A stretch of DNA of 64,000 nucleotides, taken from NCBI RefSeq assembly GCF_000763495.1, contig NZ_CP009576.1:2428001-2492000 (forward strand), in the 5' to 3' direction. The notes beneath the pieces were generated by a model. It saw nothing but the letters and a program-made list of their open reading frames with translations. It did no database searches and was not told the DNA's origin. Position 1 is the first letter of the stretch; the number at the start of each line of letters is the position of its first letter. Below are positions 7,704 through 16,570 of the stretch, in pieces. The stretch is from Listeria ivanovii subsp. londoniensis. Lineage in GTDB: Bacteria > Bacillota > Bacilli > Lactobacillales > Listeriaceae. The position numbers and the translations under genes were made by a program.

Positions 7704-9608
7704 TTAAGGAGTGACAATATTAAATACAGGGTTGAATTCATCTAGCAAGGAAGCAAACTCGCCAAATTTCTTCGTGTTCCCTTCTAACTTCACTGATTGA
7801 TCAGCAAATGCTTCTTCAAATGTTTTCGCTCCACCAAAGATATGATTAAAAGTATCACGAGTCGTTGTTAATGTTAAATCGGCTTTATCATCTTCTTCTC
7901 CATCACGGTAAATTAATACGGAATTATTTACTAGTAAATGATATTTTTCATCCACATCTGTCAAATGCCAGTTCATGGAAATACGCTTATCAATGGATTT
8001 TTCTCCATTCAAACGAATACCCATGTAATCTAAAATTAAATCAAATGGCATCCCTTCAACAATATCCAGTGTTACACCAGAAATAACTTCATCTGGTACA
8101 GAATTTCTAAGTTCATGAGCTCCAGCTAAGAACACATTCCGCCAAGGTCCAGACTCCGATTGGTAACCTAATTGTTCTAATGCATCTGCTAATAACCCTC
8201 TAGCTTCTTCATTTTTATCTTCCGCAAAGACTGCATGTTTTACTACTTCAGCAACCCAGCGATACTCCCCAGCCTCATAGGACACACGAGCTTTTTTCAG
8301 TACTTCATCCACGCCACCCATGAACTCAACATATTTTTTAGCAACATCTTCTGGAGGTAGTGGGTAAAGATCAGCTGGATTTCCATCGTACCAGCCAAGA
8401 TAAAATTGGTAAATTGCTTTCACATCATGGTTAAGTGTTCCATAATAACCACGTAAATACCATTTTTCTTCTAGGGATGGCGGGAATTTAACTGCTTCCG
8501 CTACTTCGATTGCAGTCAATCCTTTATTAATAAAATGTAGTGTTTGGTCATGCATGTATTTATAGGCATCCCGTTGGTGAATTAACATATCGTTAATTTC
8601 TTCGTTACCCCATGTTGGCCAGTGATGTTGGCCGATACACACTTCATATTTATCGCCAAACGCACGAATCGCTTTATCAATATCTTTCCACCATTCATAA
8701 GCATCACGTATTTGTGCGCCACGAAGCGTTAGAATATTATGCAGGTTATGTACTGCATCTTCCGCAATGTTAATTAGTTTAAATTGTGGGAAGTACATCA
8801 TATGTTCAGATGGAGCTTCTGTATTTGGCGCCATTAAGAACTCTACTTCTATTCCATCAACTACACGTTTTTCATGATCAAAAGTAATGGTATCATTTGG
8901 TGCAATTAGAGACATGTGACCTTTGGATGCGCTTTTTCCAAGCCCTGCGTCTACTTGACCTAGCTCGCCTCGTGTTAAACGACTTCCATACATATATTCC
9001 GCACGACGAATCATTGCATTTCCAGCAAAAATATTTTCACTAACTGCTGCTTCCATAAATCCTTCTGGACCAATTAATGCTACTTTGCCAGAAGCAACAT
9101 CTTCTTTACTAATTAACCCCGCTACACCACCATAATGGTCTGCATGAGAATGTGTATATATAATTGCTTTAATTGGTTTTTTGGGACGGTGCTCGTAATA
9201 AAGTTCAAGCGCTGCACGAGCCGTTTCAACAGACATTAATGTATCTGTAATTACTAGCCCAGTGTCACCTTCCATGATAGTTGTGTTCGACATATCGTAC
9301 CCACGAACTTGATATACGCGGTCCGTTACTTTGAATAAACCATTCGTCATATTAAGCTGACCGATACGCCATAAACTTGGGTTAACCGAATCTGGAGCCT
9401 CTCCGTCACCGATAAACTTGTAGTCATCCAAATCCCATACTGGATGCCCATCTTCTGTATCTATTTTGACTTTATCCCATGTGCCTATAAAGCCTTTCTT
9501 TGCATCTTCAAAATCTTTTGTGTTTTCAAAAGGTAGAGAACTTTTTACTGCATCATTTAACTCTTTTGTAAACTTGGTTGCCTTTTTCGGTAAAATGTTT
9601 TTTGCCAT
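7704..9608 (-). CDS. Alkyl-sulfatase-like metallo-beta-lactamase-fold hydrolase
   Basis: 634 residues, the size of BDS1/SdsA-type alkyl sulfatases. THSHADHYGG (about 152-161) is the HxHxDH zinc motif; TEAPSEHMMYFP and IGQHHWPTWG carry further ligands. The last ~120 residues resemble the SCP2-like lipid-binding domain of this family. Such enzymes hydrolyse alkyl sulfate esters, usually after export, but no signal peptide is seen, so this one is probably cytosolic. The ATG is preceded by AGGAGGGAAAACAAGT. At this position EGD-e has lmo2157, which I recall being labelled sepA. The substrate here is unknown. Confidence 0.82.
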   Translation of the reverse strand: MAKNILPKKATKFTKELNDAVKSSLPFENTKDFEDAKKGFIGTWDKVKIDTEDGHPVWDLDDYKFIGDGEAPDSVNPSLWRIGQLNMTNGLFKVTDRVYQVRGYDMSNTTIMEGDTGLVITDTLMSVETARAALELYYEHRPKKPIKAIIYTHSHADHYGGVAGLISKEDVASGKVALIGPEGFMEAAVSENIFAGNAMIRRAEYMYGSRLTRGELGQVDAGLGKSASKGHMSLIAPNDTITFDHEKRVVDGIEVEFLMAPNTEAPSEHMMYFPQFKLINIAEDAVHNLHNILTLRGAQIRDAYEWWKDIDKAIRAFGDKYEVCIGQHHWPTWGNEEINDMLIHQRDAYKYMHDQTLHFINKGLTAIEVAEAVKFPPSLEEKWYLRGYYGTLNHDVKAIYQFYLGWYDGNPADLYPLPPEDVAKKYVEFMGGVDEVLKKARVSYEAGEYRWVAEVVKHAVFAEDKNEEARGLLADALEQLGYQSESGPWRNVFLAGAHELRNSVPDEVISGVTLDIVEGMPFDLILDYMGIRLNGEKSIDKRISMNWHLTDVDEKYHLLVNNSVLIYRDGEEDDKADLTLTTTRDTFNHIFGGAKTFEEAFADQSVKLEGNTKKFGEFASLLDEFNPVFNIVTP

Positions 9609-9646
9609 ACTTGTTTTCCCTCCTACATAGGTTTCTTACAAATTCT

Positions 9647-9674
9647 ATTATATACTTTATTCCACTTAAGTTAA
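9647..9674 (-). promoter_or_regulatory. Promoter of the sulfatase-like gene
   Basis: TTAACT (9669-9674) and a perfect TATAAT (9647-9652) with a 16-bp spacer, about 40 nt ahead of the ATG. Confidence 0.5.
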
Positions 9675-9696
9675 AACGATTTCATTACCTATAGAC

Positions 9697-9737
9697 AAAA
9701 TAAATAGATCTGAGCTAAAAGCCCAAATCTATTTATT
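9697..9737 (-). terminator. Terminator of the csbD-like gene
   Basis: AAATAAATAGAT...ATCTATTTATTT stem, overlapping the end of the CsbD-like gene region and followed by T-rich sequence on the minus strand. Confidence 0.65.
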
Positions 9738-9923
9738 TCATTCAGATAATTTCTTTTTCGCGTCGGCTGTTTTATCTTCTACTTCGCCTTTAGCTTTTTG
9801 TGCTTTACCTTCAGCTTGTTTTCCTTTGTCGTCAGTTGCTTTTCCAAGTTTATCCTTAGCGTCACCTACTACTTTGTCTTTCAATCCTTTTGCCTTATCT
9901 TTCATGCCTTTATCTTCACTCAT
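9738..9923 (-). CDS. CsbD-family small stress protein
   Basis: 61 residues, almost wholly K, D, A, E and G, with repeating KGLKDKVVGDAKDK and KAEGKAQKAKGEVEDK segments, the CsbD pattern. In Bacillus and Listeria, CsbD proteins belong to the SigB general stress regulon; their molecular role is unknown. An AGGAGG site precedes the ATG. A possible SigB promoter lies upstream (see 9985-10010). Confidence 0.85.
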   Translation of the reverse strand: MSEDKGMKDKAKGLKDKVVGDAKDKLGKATDDKGKQAEGKAQKAKGEVEDKTADAKKKLSE

Positions 9924-9984
9924 TAATATGGCCTCCTAGATTAGAATTAATTTCTAACGAAGATTAAATATCTTCATATTAATG

Positions 9985-10010
9985 TTTTCCACATTGACAA
10001 AAAATAAAAC
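9985..10010 (-). promoter_or_regulatory. Possible SigB promoter of the csbD-like gene
   Basis: GTTTTA, 14 bp, then GGAAAA on the minus strand, compared with the SigB form GTTT-N13-16-GGGWAT. The -35 fits; the -10 is weak (three of six). It is supported mainly by the known SigB control of csbD genes. Confidence 0.35.
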
Positions 10011-10017
10011 ATTCTTT

Positions 10018-11067
10018 TTAAATAGATTGGATAGTTTGGTTCATTTCGGCTGCTCGGAAGATTGCTTCAATTAGTTTTAAAACTTGATATACTTCTTCAT
10101 TTGAAACAATTGGTTCACTATTATCATTGAGTACTTCTACAAAATTATTATAGAAACTAGTGGCCAACTTGCTTGGTGATACAAGCGGTAGGGTCTCCGT
10201 TGCTTCTTCGCTTGGAGGTGCCATCGTTTTCGTCAACCCTTGTCCAGCTTGAATTGGCGTTGGTTCCGATAACTTAGCAAGAGCAGTTGGTTTAACGATT
10301 TCTCCACTTAAATCCCAATCTTGAATGATTCCTGTTCCTTCCGTACCTTTCACATACCAGCGAGGTAATTTGATGAAGTTGGTTGTTCCTACTTCCACTT
10401 GCACAGTTATTCCATTTTCAAAAGTAATAAAGGAAACAAATCCATCATCTACCTCATCACCGAGCGCAAAACTTAAATTAGCTGAAACAGACTTCACATT
10501 ACTATCAATTAAAAATAGCAGTTGATCCAATAAGTGAACGCCCCAATCAAGTACCATCCCACCACCATGCGCTTTTAAATGGCGCCAATCGCCTGGGATA
10601 CCATTTGCTCCGTGTACTCGTGATTCAAGATGAAAAATATCCCCAATTGTTTTTTGCTCCATCATTTTTTTGATAATCAGGAAATCTTCGTCCCAACGTC
10701 TATTTTGATGCACCATAAAATGTTTATTTTCTTTTTTAGCAGTATCCATAATGACAAGTAAATCTTCACTTGTCATCGTAACTGGTTTCTCACAAACGAC
10801 GTGTTTCCCAGCTTCTAATGCGCGAATCGCCAATTCCTTATGCGTATCATTTGGCGTTGCAATCAACACTGCATCTACCGCATCATCTGTTAAAACAGCC
10901 TCGAAACTCGGATAAATTTTCAAGCCTTTTTCTGCTGCTGCAACTCGTTTTTCTTCTAAAATATCAAATACACCGAGAACTTCTAAATTATCAGCAGCAG
11001 AAGCAAGTGTTACATGATAACTCCCCATCCCGCCGTATCCAATAATTACGATTTGGTATTTTTTCAT
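10018..11067 (-). CDS. Gfo/Idh/MocA-family oxidoreductase
   Basis: 349 residues. The N-terminal GYGGMGSYH is the Rossmann dinucleotide loop and EAGKHVVCEKPVTMT carries the conserved EKP lysine of sugar dehydrogenases. GGMVLDWGVHLLDQLLFL contains the D..H catalytic pair. The family oxidises or epimerises sugars and inositols with NAD(P). It is last in the operon, 20 bp after a TIM-barrel epimerase gene. The substrate is unknown. Confidence 0.85.
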   Translation of the reverse strand: MKKYQIVIIGYGGMGSYHVTLASAADNLEVLGVFDILEEKRVAAAEKGLKIYPSFEAVLTDDAVDAVLIATPNDTHKELAIRALEAGKHVVCEKPVTMTSEDLLVIMDTAKKENKHFMVHQNRRWDEDFLIIKKMMEQKTIGDIFHLESRVHGANGIPGDWRHLKAHGGGMVLDWGVHLLDQLLFLIDSNVKSVSANLSFALGDEVDDGFVSFITFENGITVQVEVGTTNFIKLPRWYVKGTEGTGIIQDWDLSGEIVKPTALAKLSEPTPIQAGQGLTKTMAPPSEEATETLPLVSPSKLATSFYNNFVEVLNDNSEPIVSNEEVYQVLKLIEAIFRAAEMNQTIQSI

Positions 11068-11087
11068 TTCAAGTCATCCTTCCTAAA

Positions 11088-12056
11088 TTAAGCCCACCAC
11101 ATATCCAGTGGCTTATCTTTTATCAAAATGGATTGTAAATTAGTCACAGCGCGGTCAAAACCTTCATCAATCGACATTAATGGATCTTCATGTTCAATAC
11201 TAACTACATAATCATAACCATAAGTTCTAAGTGCACTCATAATGTCAGACCATTCTGTTAAACTATGCCCACATCCAACCGAACGGAAAGTCCAAGCACG
11301 AGTTTGCACATCTCCATATGGTTGCATATCCGTAAGTCCATACATATTAATGTTGTCTTGATCCAAATAAGTATCCTTCGCATGAAAATGGTGAATTGCA
11401 CCTGCTTTTCCAAGAATTTTAATCGCACCAACTGGATCAATACCTTGCCACCATAAATGACTAGGATCAAGGTTTACACCAATGGCATCATTTGTTTCTT
11501 CACGCAATTTTAAAATGGTGTATGGCGTGTGACAGAGAAAACCACCATGTAATTCAATGCCAATTTTCACATCTACTGCCGCTGCAAGTTCACCAATTTC
11601 TTTCCAATAAGGGATTAGTTTCGTTTCCCATTGCCAAGCTTCAATATCGCTATACACGGTCGGCCACGGTATCACCGGCCAATTCGGTGCTTTGGCGTCA
11701 TCACTATCTCCTGCTGTTCCTGAAAATGTATTAACAACTGGCACATTCATTAACGAAGCTAACTTAATCGATTTACGTAAAATCTCATCCGCAGCAGCCG
11801 CCTCTTCTTTATTTGGTGAAATCGGATTATCATGGCAACTAAAAGCACTAATAGTTAAGCCACGGCTAGAGAATTTTTCTAAATAAGCATTACGCGCTGA
11901 CTCACTTTCTAGTAGTTCATCTGTTGGGCAATGATGGTTCCCAGGGTTTCCACCTGTTCCAATTTCAACTGCATCTAGCCCAGCTGCTTTTACTTTATCT
12001 AACATATCTTCTAGTGGTAAATTTGCAAATAATGGTGTAAATACGCCTAATTTCAT
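11088..12056 (-). CDS. Sugar phosphate isomerase/epimerase (AP-endonuclease-2-like TIM barrel)
   Basis: 322 residues from the ATG at 12056, chosen because GGGAGGAAATAAA lies just ahead. It shows MKLGVFTPLFANLPL, DAVEIGTGG, GIELHGGF, VNLDPSHLWWQGIDP and HFHAKDTYL, the order of metal-binding E, D, H and E positions in xylose-isomerase-like TIM barrels. Such enzymes isomerise, epimerise or dehydrate sugar acids and keto-sugars. The ATG follows the ThuA stop by one base, implying translational coupling. Confidence 0.85.
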   Translation of the reverse strand: MKLGVFTPLFANLPLEDMLDKVKAAGLDAVEIGTGGNPGNHHCPTDELLESESARNAYLEKFSSRGLTISAFSCHDNPISPNKEEAAAADEILRKSIKLASLMNVPVVNTFSGTAGDSDDAKAPNWPVIPWPTVYSDIEAWQWETKLIPYWKEIGELAAAVDVKIGIELHGGFLCHTPYTILKLREETNDAIGVNLDPSHLWWQGIDPVGAIKILGKAGAIHHFHAKDTYLDQDNINMYGLTDMQPYGDVQTRAWTFRSVGCGHSLTEWSDIMSALRTYGYDYVVSIEHEDPLMSIDEGFDRAVTNLQSILIKDKPLDMWWA

Positions 12057-12057
12057 T

Positions 12058-12780
12058 TTATTTCCTCCCAATTTTTTCTAGTGGTTGATGATTTCCATAT
12101 GCTGGATAGGTATCTCTTCCATTTGCGCACCAATGAACCCCATTGATAATTACTTGTTGAATGTCTGGATGATGGTATGTTGGGTAAGATTCATGACCTG
12201 GTTGGAAATAGAAAATCCGCCCATTTCCTCGTTTATACGTAATGCCACTTCGGAATACTTCTCCGCCTTCAAACCAACCTAAGAAAATCAGTTCATCTGG
12301 CGCTGGAACATCAAAGTGCTCACCGTACATCTCTTCTTCATCAAGCTCAATAAATTCACCAATTCCTTTGGCGATTGGATGAGATGGATCTACTACCCAA
12401 AGTCGCTCTCTTTCATTTGCTTCACGCCACTTTAAATCACAACTTGTTCCCATTAAACGCATGAAAATTTTCGACATATGACCAGAATGAAGTACAATCA
12501 GCCCCATACCTTCTAATACACGTTTTTGAACGCGGTTGACAATGTTATCTTCTACACGATCATGGCCCATGTGTCCCCACCAAATAAGGACATCTGTACT
12601 AGCAAGAACTTCTTCAGTAAGCCCATGTTCTGGCTCTTCTAGTGTAGCTGTTCCCGCATCGAAACCAGCCTTTTCTAGAAAATGAGCAATTTGTCCATGG
12701 ATGCCATCTGGATAAATCGCAAGTACTGCATCATCTTCTTTTTCATGCAAAAATTCATTCCAAACTGTAACTCGTGTCAT
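12058..12780 (-). CDS. ThuA-family protein
   Basis: 240 residues with a class I glutamine-amidotransferase-like (Rossmann) fold: [53 protein letters not shown]. ThuA works in catabolism of trehalose-type disaccharides by the 3-keto route in rhizobia; most other members have no known reaction. The neighbours on both sides are a Gfo/Idh/MocA dehydrogenase (ThuB-like) and epimerases, the usual company of ThuA. Confidence 0.85.
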   Translation of the reverse strand: MTRVTVWNEFLHEKEDDAVLAIYPDGIHGQIAHFLEKAGFDAGTATLEEPEHGLTEEVLASTDVLIWWGHMGHDRVEDNIVNRVQKRVLEGMGLIVLHSGHMSKIFMRLMGTSCDLKWREANERERLWVVDPSHPIAKGIGEFIELDEEEMYGEHFDVPAPDELIFLGWFEGGEVFRSGITYKRGNGRIFYFQPGHESYPTYHHPDIQQVIINGVHWCANGRDTYPAYGNHQPLEKIGRK

Positions 12781-12781
12781 A

Positions 12782-13522
12782 TTACTTCTCCTCCAATAAA
12801 CTTGCTAAATAATCGCGCCCTCTACTTACACTAATTAACGGATCTTCTTCAAATGCTTCTTGTTCAATAATCAACCACTCGGAACCGCTGTTTAAAGCTG
12901 CGGTAATATATCCTTGAATATCTAATACACCTTCTCCGATAATCGTGCTTTCTTTTTGCTTGGCAGACCTGTCTTTAATATGCACTAAAGGAATGCGCTG
13001 CTGATATTTTTCAATAAAGGGAATAACACCCACACCTGCGTACTCTAGCCAATAAGTATCTAATTCTGCATTCATTTCTGGTACGTTTTCTAACAACATT
13101 TCGAGACTTGTTTGATTAGAAAGCCTCTCCAGCTCGTGCGCATGATTGTGGTAGCTAAAAGAAAGACCAGCATCATTGATTGTTTGCGTCATTACTTGAA
13201 GTTGTTTGCTAAATTCAAGCCATTCTTCTTCCGTTTCAAAATCTGCATAAGGACATACAATATGCCTGTTTCCTAGTTCTTTTTCATGCAAAATCACATT
13301 GTCTAGATCCGCTTCTAATTGTTCTTTACTAATATGTGAACCTGCAACTTCTAGTCCAAGCTCAGCTATTTTTGCTTTTATTTCATGAGCTGATTTCCCG
13401 TAATATCCAGCGAACTCCACACCGTCGTAACCCATTTCAGCCACTTTTTCTAGTGTTCCAAAGAAATCGAGTTCACAGGCTTCTTTGACACTCCACAGTT
13501 GCAAAGCTATTTTTGCTTGCAT
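12782..13522 (-). CDS. Sugar phosphate isomerase/epimerase (TIM barrel)
   Basis: 246 residues. [16 protein letters not shown] and [14 protein letters not shown] open the barrel; [33 protein letters not shown] and LIIEQEA give the metal-ligand pattern of xylose-isomerase-like enzymes. It is shorter than, and not closely similar to, the second epimerase of the same operon (11088-12056), so the two probably do different steps. It ends 1 bp before the ThuA start and begins 15 bp after the dehydrogenase. Confidence 0.85.
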   Translation of the reverse strand: MQAKIALQLWSVKEACELDFFGTLEKVAEMGYDGVEFAGYYGKSAHEIKAKIAELGLEVAGSHISKEQLEADLDNVILHEKELGNRHIVCPYADFETEEEWLEFSKQLQVMTQTINDAGLSFSYHNHAHELERLSNQTSLEMLLENVPEMNAELDTYWLEYAGVGVIPFIEKYQQRIPLVHIKDRSAKQKESTIIGEGVLDIQGYITAALNSGSEWLIIEQEAFEEDPLISVSRGRDYLASLLEEK

Positions 13523-13537
13523 AAAGATTCAGCCTCC

Positions 13538-14614
13538 TTAATTAAAATAAACTGGTTGTCCGGTTTTAGATGATTCATAAATGGCTTCTAAAATTTGTGT
13601 CACAACAAGTGCTTGTTCTGGTTTTACAACTGGCTCTGTATTGTTTAAAATTGCATCCAACCACTGCTCTGCTTCGATTAACGCTGGATCATCTCCTTCG
13701 CCGTCATAAAAATCTACACCATCTGCATCCAGTTGGATTTTCTTTTCGTACATTTGACTATATGCTTCACCATTAATCCGTAAACCGTCTTCCATATCTG
13801 CGCCGCCTTCTGTTCCACTAAGAGAAGTTCTTGCTTCACCGACATCTAGTGTATTAAGTGCCCAGCTTGCTTCTAATACTATCGTTGCTCCATTTTCCAT
13901 TGTAATGAAACCAAATGCTGAATCTTCTACCGTAAATTTCTTTGGATCCCAAGAACCCCAAGCATTTGCTGCATTTTCTTTTTTTGCTAATTTATGATAA
14001 CTATTTCCGACAACATATTTCGGTTTATAATTGTCCATCATCCAGAGTGTTAAATCAAGTGCGTGGGTACCAATATCAATTAGTGGTCCACCGCCTTGTG
14101 CTTCTTCATCTAAGAATACGCCCCATGTTGGTACTGCACGACGACGAATTGCTTTTGCTTTTGCATAGTAAATATCGCCTAGCTCGTTATTTTCACAAAT
14201 TTGGTGTAAATAATCGGAGTCTTTACGGAATCTATTTTGATAACCAATTGTTAGTTTCTTTCCAGTTCGTTCTGCCGCTGCAATCATACTTTTAGCTTCT
14301 TCCGTTGTTTTTGCCATTGGTTTTTCGCACATAACATGTTTACCGGCTTCCATTGCTGCAATCGAAATTTCAGCATGCGAAATATTTGGTGTGCATACGT
14401 GGATAACGTCGATTGATTTGTCTTCGAGTAGGTCTTGATATTTTTTGTATACGCTTGCATTTTTCGCGCCAAATTCTTTTGCTGCCGCCTCTGCTTTTTC
14501 TATTACAATATCGCAAAAAGCAACCATTTCTGCTTTCTCCGCTTTTAATAAACTCGGCATATGTTTCCCATTTGCAATGCCTCCACAACCAATAATTCCA
14601 ACTTTCAATGACAT
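13538..14614 (-). CDS. Gfo/Idh/MocA-family oxidoreductase
   Basis: 358 residues from the ATG at 14614 (TTGGAGG 8 nt upstream); an upstream TTG at 14629 would sit inside that site. GIIGCGGIANGKH is the nucleotide-binding loop, EAGKHVMCEKPMAKT the EKP motif and GGGPLIDIGTHALDLTLW the catalytic D..H segment. It is the first enzyme gene after the AraC regulator and is paralogous to the dehydrogenase at the other end of the operon, so two oxidation or reduction steps are likely. Confidence 0.85.
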   Translation of the reverse strand: MSLKVGIIGCGGIANGKHMPSLLKAEKAEMVAFCDIVIEKAEAAAKEFGAKNASVYKKYQDLLEDKSIDVIHVCTPNISHAEISIAAMEAGKHVMCEKPMAKTTEEAKSMIAAAERTGKKLTIGYQNRFRKDSDYLHQICENNELGDIYYAKAKAIRRRAVPTWGVFLDEEAQGGGPLIDIGTHALDLTLWMMDNYKPKYVVGNSYHKLAKKENAANAWGSWDPKKFTVEDSAFGFITMENGATIVLEASWALNTLDVGEARTSLSGTEGGADMEDGLRINGEAYSQMYEKKIQLDADGVDFYDGEGDDPALIEAEQWLDAILNNTEPVVKPEQALVVTQILEAIYESSKTGQPVYFN

Positions 14615-14629
14615 ATAAAAAACCTCCAA

Positions 14630-14659
14630 TAGTTTTGATAGTTACATCATACAAAACTA
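14630..14659. promoter_or_regulatory. Inverted repeat upstream of the dehydrogenase operon
   Basis: Perfect 8-bp arms TAGTTTTG (14630-14637) and CAAAACTA (14652-14659) with a 14-bp spacer, between the AraC gene and the first dehydrogenase and ending at its ribosome-binding site. It is a candidate regulator site or RNA hairpin; there is no T-run, so not a classical terminator. Confidence 0.4.
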
Positions 14660-14687
14660 CTAGAGGTATTTCTTCCTGTTTTATTGC

Positions 14688-15566
14688 TTAATTATTCCCG
14701 TATATTGCTTTTCTGTATTTGAGTGGCGCTATTCCCATCGCTCGTTTGAATGCATGATGGAAAGTTTTAACACTACTAAAACCCGCAAGTTCCGCCACTT
14801 CAGTTACTGGAAATGCTTCATTTAATAGCATCCACTTAGCTTTATTGAGACGATAATCATTTAGAAATGTCACAAAAGTCATTCCGGTGTTTCGCTTAAA
14901 AAACTTCGTAAAATAATAAATACTAAAGCCGGTGTGGTCTGCTATTTCTTGCAAGCTAACAGGTTCCTGATAATGTTTTTCTACGTAGGAAAAAATTTGA
15001 TCTAATTTATGTAAGGTTTCTTGTGATTTAAGTACAGCTTGTTCAGTAATCACACTGTCAGGCTGGGTTTTTATTTGTGGAATTGCACGATAAATAAGTA
15101 CAATAATCGATAATAAATTCGCTTTTAAAATATAATGCTTTCCAGGTTTATGCTCGTTAGCCTCTCCATGTATTTCCATAATTAGTGACTGCATGTTTGT
15201 AACAACCGCTTCTGGCCATTCTCTACTCAAATGAGCCATTTCTGTAAGCATTTCTCGAAGTGGTTTTCCTGCATCATCCATCTGCATCTCTTCTTGAAAT
15301 AGACTTAAATCAAACTGAATAACAATACGCTCACTATTTGGAGAAGCTAAAAAATAATGGACATCCCCACCGTTAATAACTTGAATTTCGCCTTCATTTA
15401 ATTGAATTGGCATATCATTTATGCCTAAATTCAAGCTACCTTTTAATGCGTAAATTATTTCGATTTCTTTGTGCCAGTGAGGATATACAAGCACCTCACC
15501 CTCATTGATGAATGATCGAAAAGGAAAAGCTTTATTTAATTCGGGGATTTCCAAGTAATCACTCAT
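14688..15566 (-). CDS. AraC-family regulator with cupin sensor domain
   Basis: 292 residues. The N-terminal half has a cupin-like core (VYPHWHKEIEIIYALKG, GEIQVINGGDVHYF) that binds a sugar-type ligand in the family. The C-terminal ~100 residues hold two helix-turn-helix units (SLQEIADHTGFSIYYFTKFFKR and PVTEVAELAGFSSVKTFHHAFKR). It is the first gene of the operon of dehydrogenases, epimerases and ThuA and probably activates it in response to the substrate. Confidence 0.88.
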   Translation of the reverse strand: MSDYLEIPELNKAFPFRSFINEGEVLVYPHWHKEIEIIYALKGSLNLGINDMPIQLNEGEIQVINGGDVHYFLASPNSERIVIQFDLSLFQEEMQMDDAGKPLREMLTEMAHLSREWPEAVVTNMQSLIMEIHGEANEHKPGKHYILKANLLSIIVLIYRAIPQIKTQPDSVITEQAVLKSQETLHKLDQIFSYVEKHYQEPVSLQEIADHTGFSIYYFTKFFKRNTGMTFVTFLNDYRLNKAKWMLLNEAFPVTEVAELAGFSSVKTFHHAFKRAMGIAPLKYRKAIYGNN

Positions 15567-15635
15567 AGTATAACTCCTCTTTTTTCTTCATTTTATCATA
15601 AAAAGAAGACAGCCGTTAGACTATCATCTTAAAGT

Positions 15636-16331
15636 TTATAAAATTAATGATTCATATGGAATTTCGTTAAGCAATTTTTCAGCATTGACTACGATTGGTA
15701 TTTTCGTATGGAGTAAATAACCTTCTTTTTTTAGTTCGCTCAGTGTAAGACTAAGGTACTCCCGTGTTATCCCCATAAACTTAGATAAAAATGTAGTCGA
15801 TAACTCTGGAGGAATTTGGATATTACTACCATTGGAAATTCCATATTCATATCCAAGCGCTGCAATAACATGCTTGACGCGATCTTTTACTTTAAGTGTA
15901 TTCAGTAAACAGCGACGTTGCAGTATCATAATTTCTTTTTTGGATTGATAAAGCATAAATTCTTCCATGCTAACATGTTTTTCAACCATAAAAATAAAGA
16001 AGTCTCTATCTACTGCAGTAATAACACTGGCGCTTGGCGATAATAGTTTAGCTCCCATATTTCGTTTTAATTCTAGAGACATAAATGAAGCAAAATTACA
16101 CACATCACCGTGTTTTAATAATTGATTGTACCCTATGTAATCATCAATTTGTGTTCCTTTCATCACGATCCCTGTTTCAACAAAATAGATTCCCGTTACA
16201 AAATCAACATCAAATAGTTCATTTTTTGAAAGTTTTATACTCATACTATGTTTTGCAAAATCACCAGACTTCTTACAAAAGTGGAGTGGATTGACTAAAA
16301 TTTCATGCTGCCTTTTTTCTAAAGTATTCAT
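15636..16331 (-). CDS. Crp/Fnr-family regulator (first of two)
   Basis: 231 residues. The N-terminal ~130 residues resemble a degenerate cyclic-nucleotide-binding beta roll (FDVDFVTGIYFVETGIVMKG...), followed by a long dimer helix and a winged helix (PPELSTTFLSKFMGITREYLSLTLSELKKEGYL). The ligand residues of true cAMP-binding Crp are not evident. Listeria carries many such Crp/Fnr paralogues, including PrfA; targets of this one are unknown. GAGGAGG precedes the ATG. Confidence 0.8.
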   Translation of the reverse strand: MNTLEKRQHEILVNPLHFCKKSGDFAKHSMSIKLSKNELFDVDFVTGIYFVETGIVMKGTQIDDYIGYNQLLKHGDVCNFASFMSLELKRNMGAKLLSPSASVITAVDRDFFIFMVEKHVSMEEFMLYQSKKEIMILQRRCLLNTLKVKDRVKHVIAALGYEYGISNGSNIQIPPELSTTFLSKFMGITREYLSLTLSELKKEGYLLHTKIPIVVNAEKLLNEIPYESLIL

Positions 16332-16570
16332 TATAAATTCCTCCTCTAAAGTATAATATCATACAGCGAAATTACGTTAGAGACAGAATACAATGAAATA
16401 ACTACTATTCCAGCTTAAAAAGAAGATATTTTTTACTTTTTAAGTACCAAAATCAAATTTTTCGTAGCTCAAAATGAATAAATAAGGATTTTTTGTGAAA
16501 TTTTTGTTCCATGTTTTTTAAATGGCTTTCAAATTTTAACCGATAAAAACAATACCTATTAAATTTATTT

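Noticed and set aside
9981-10013. Terminator after the dehydrogenase operon (AATGTTTT...AAAACATT)
   Set aside because: The stem has a 16-nt loop and no T-run on the minus strand; it overlaps the possible SigB promoter instead.
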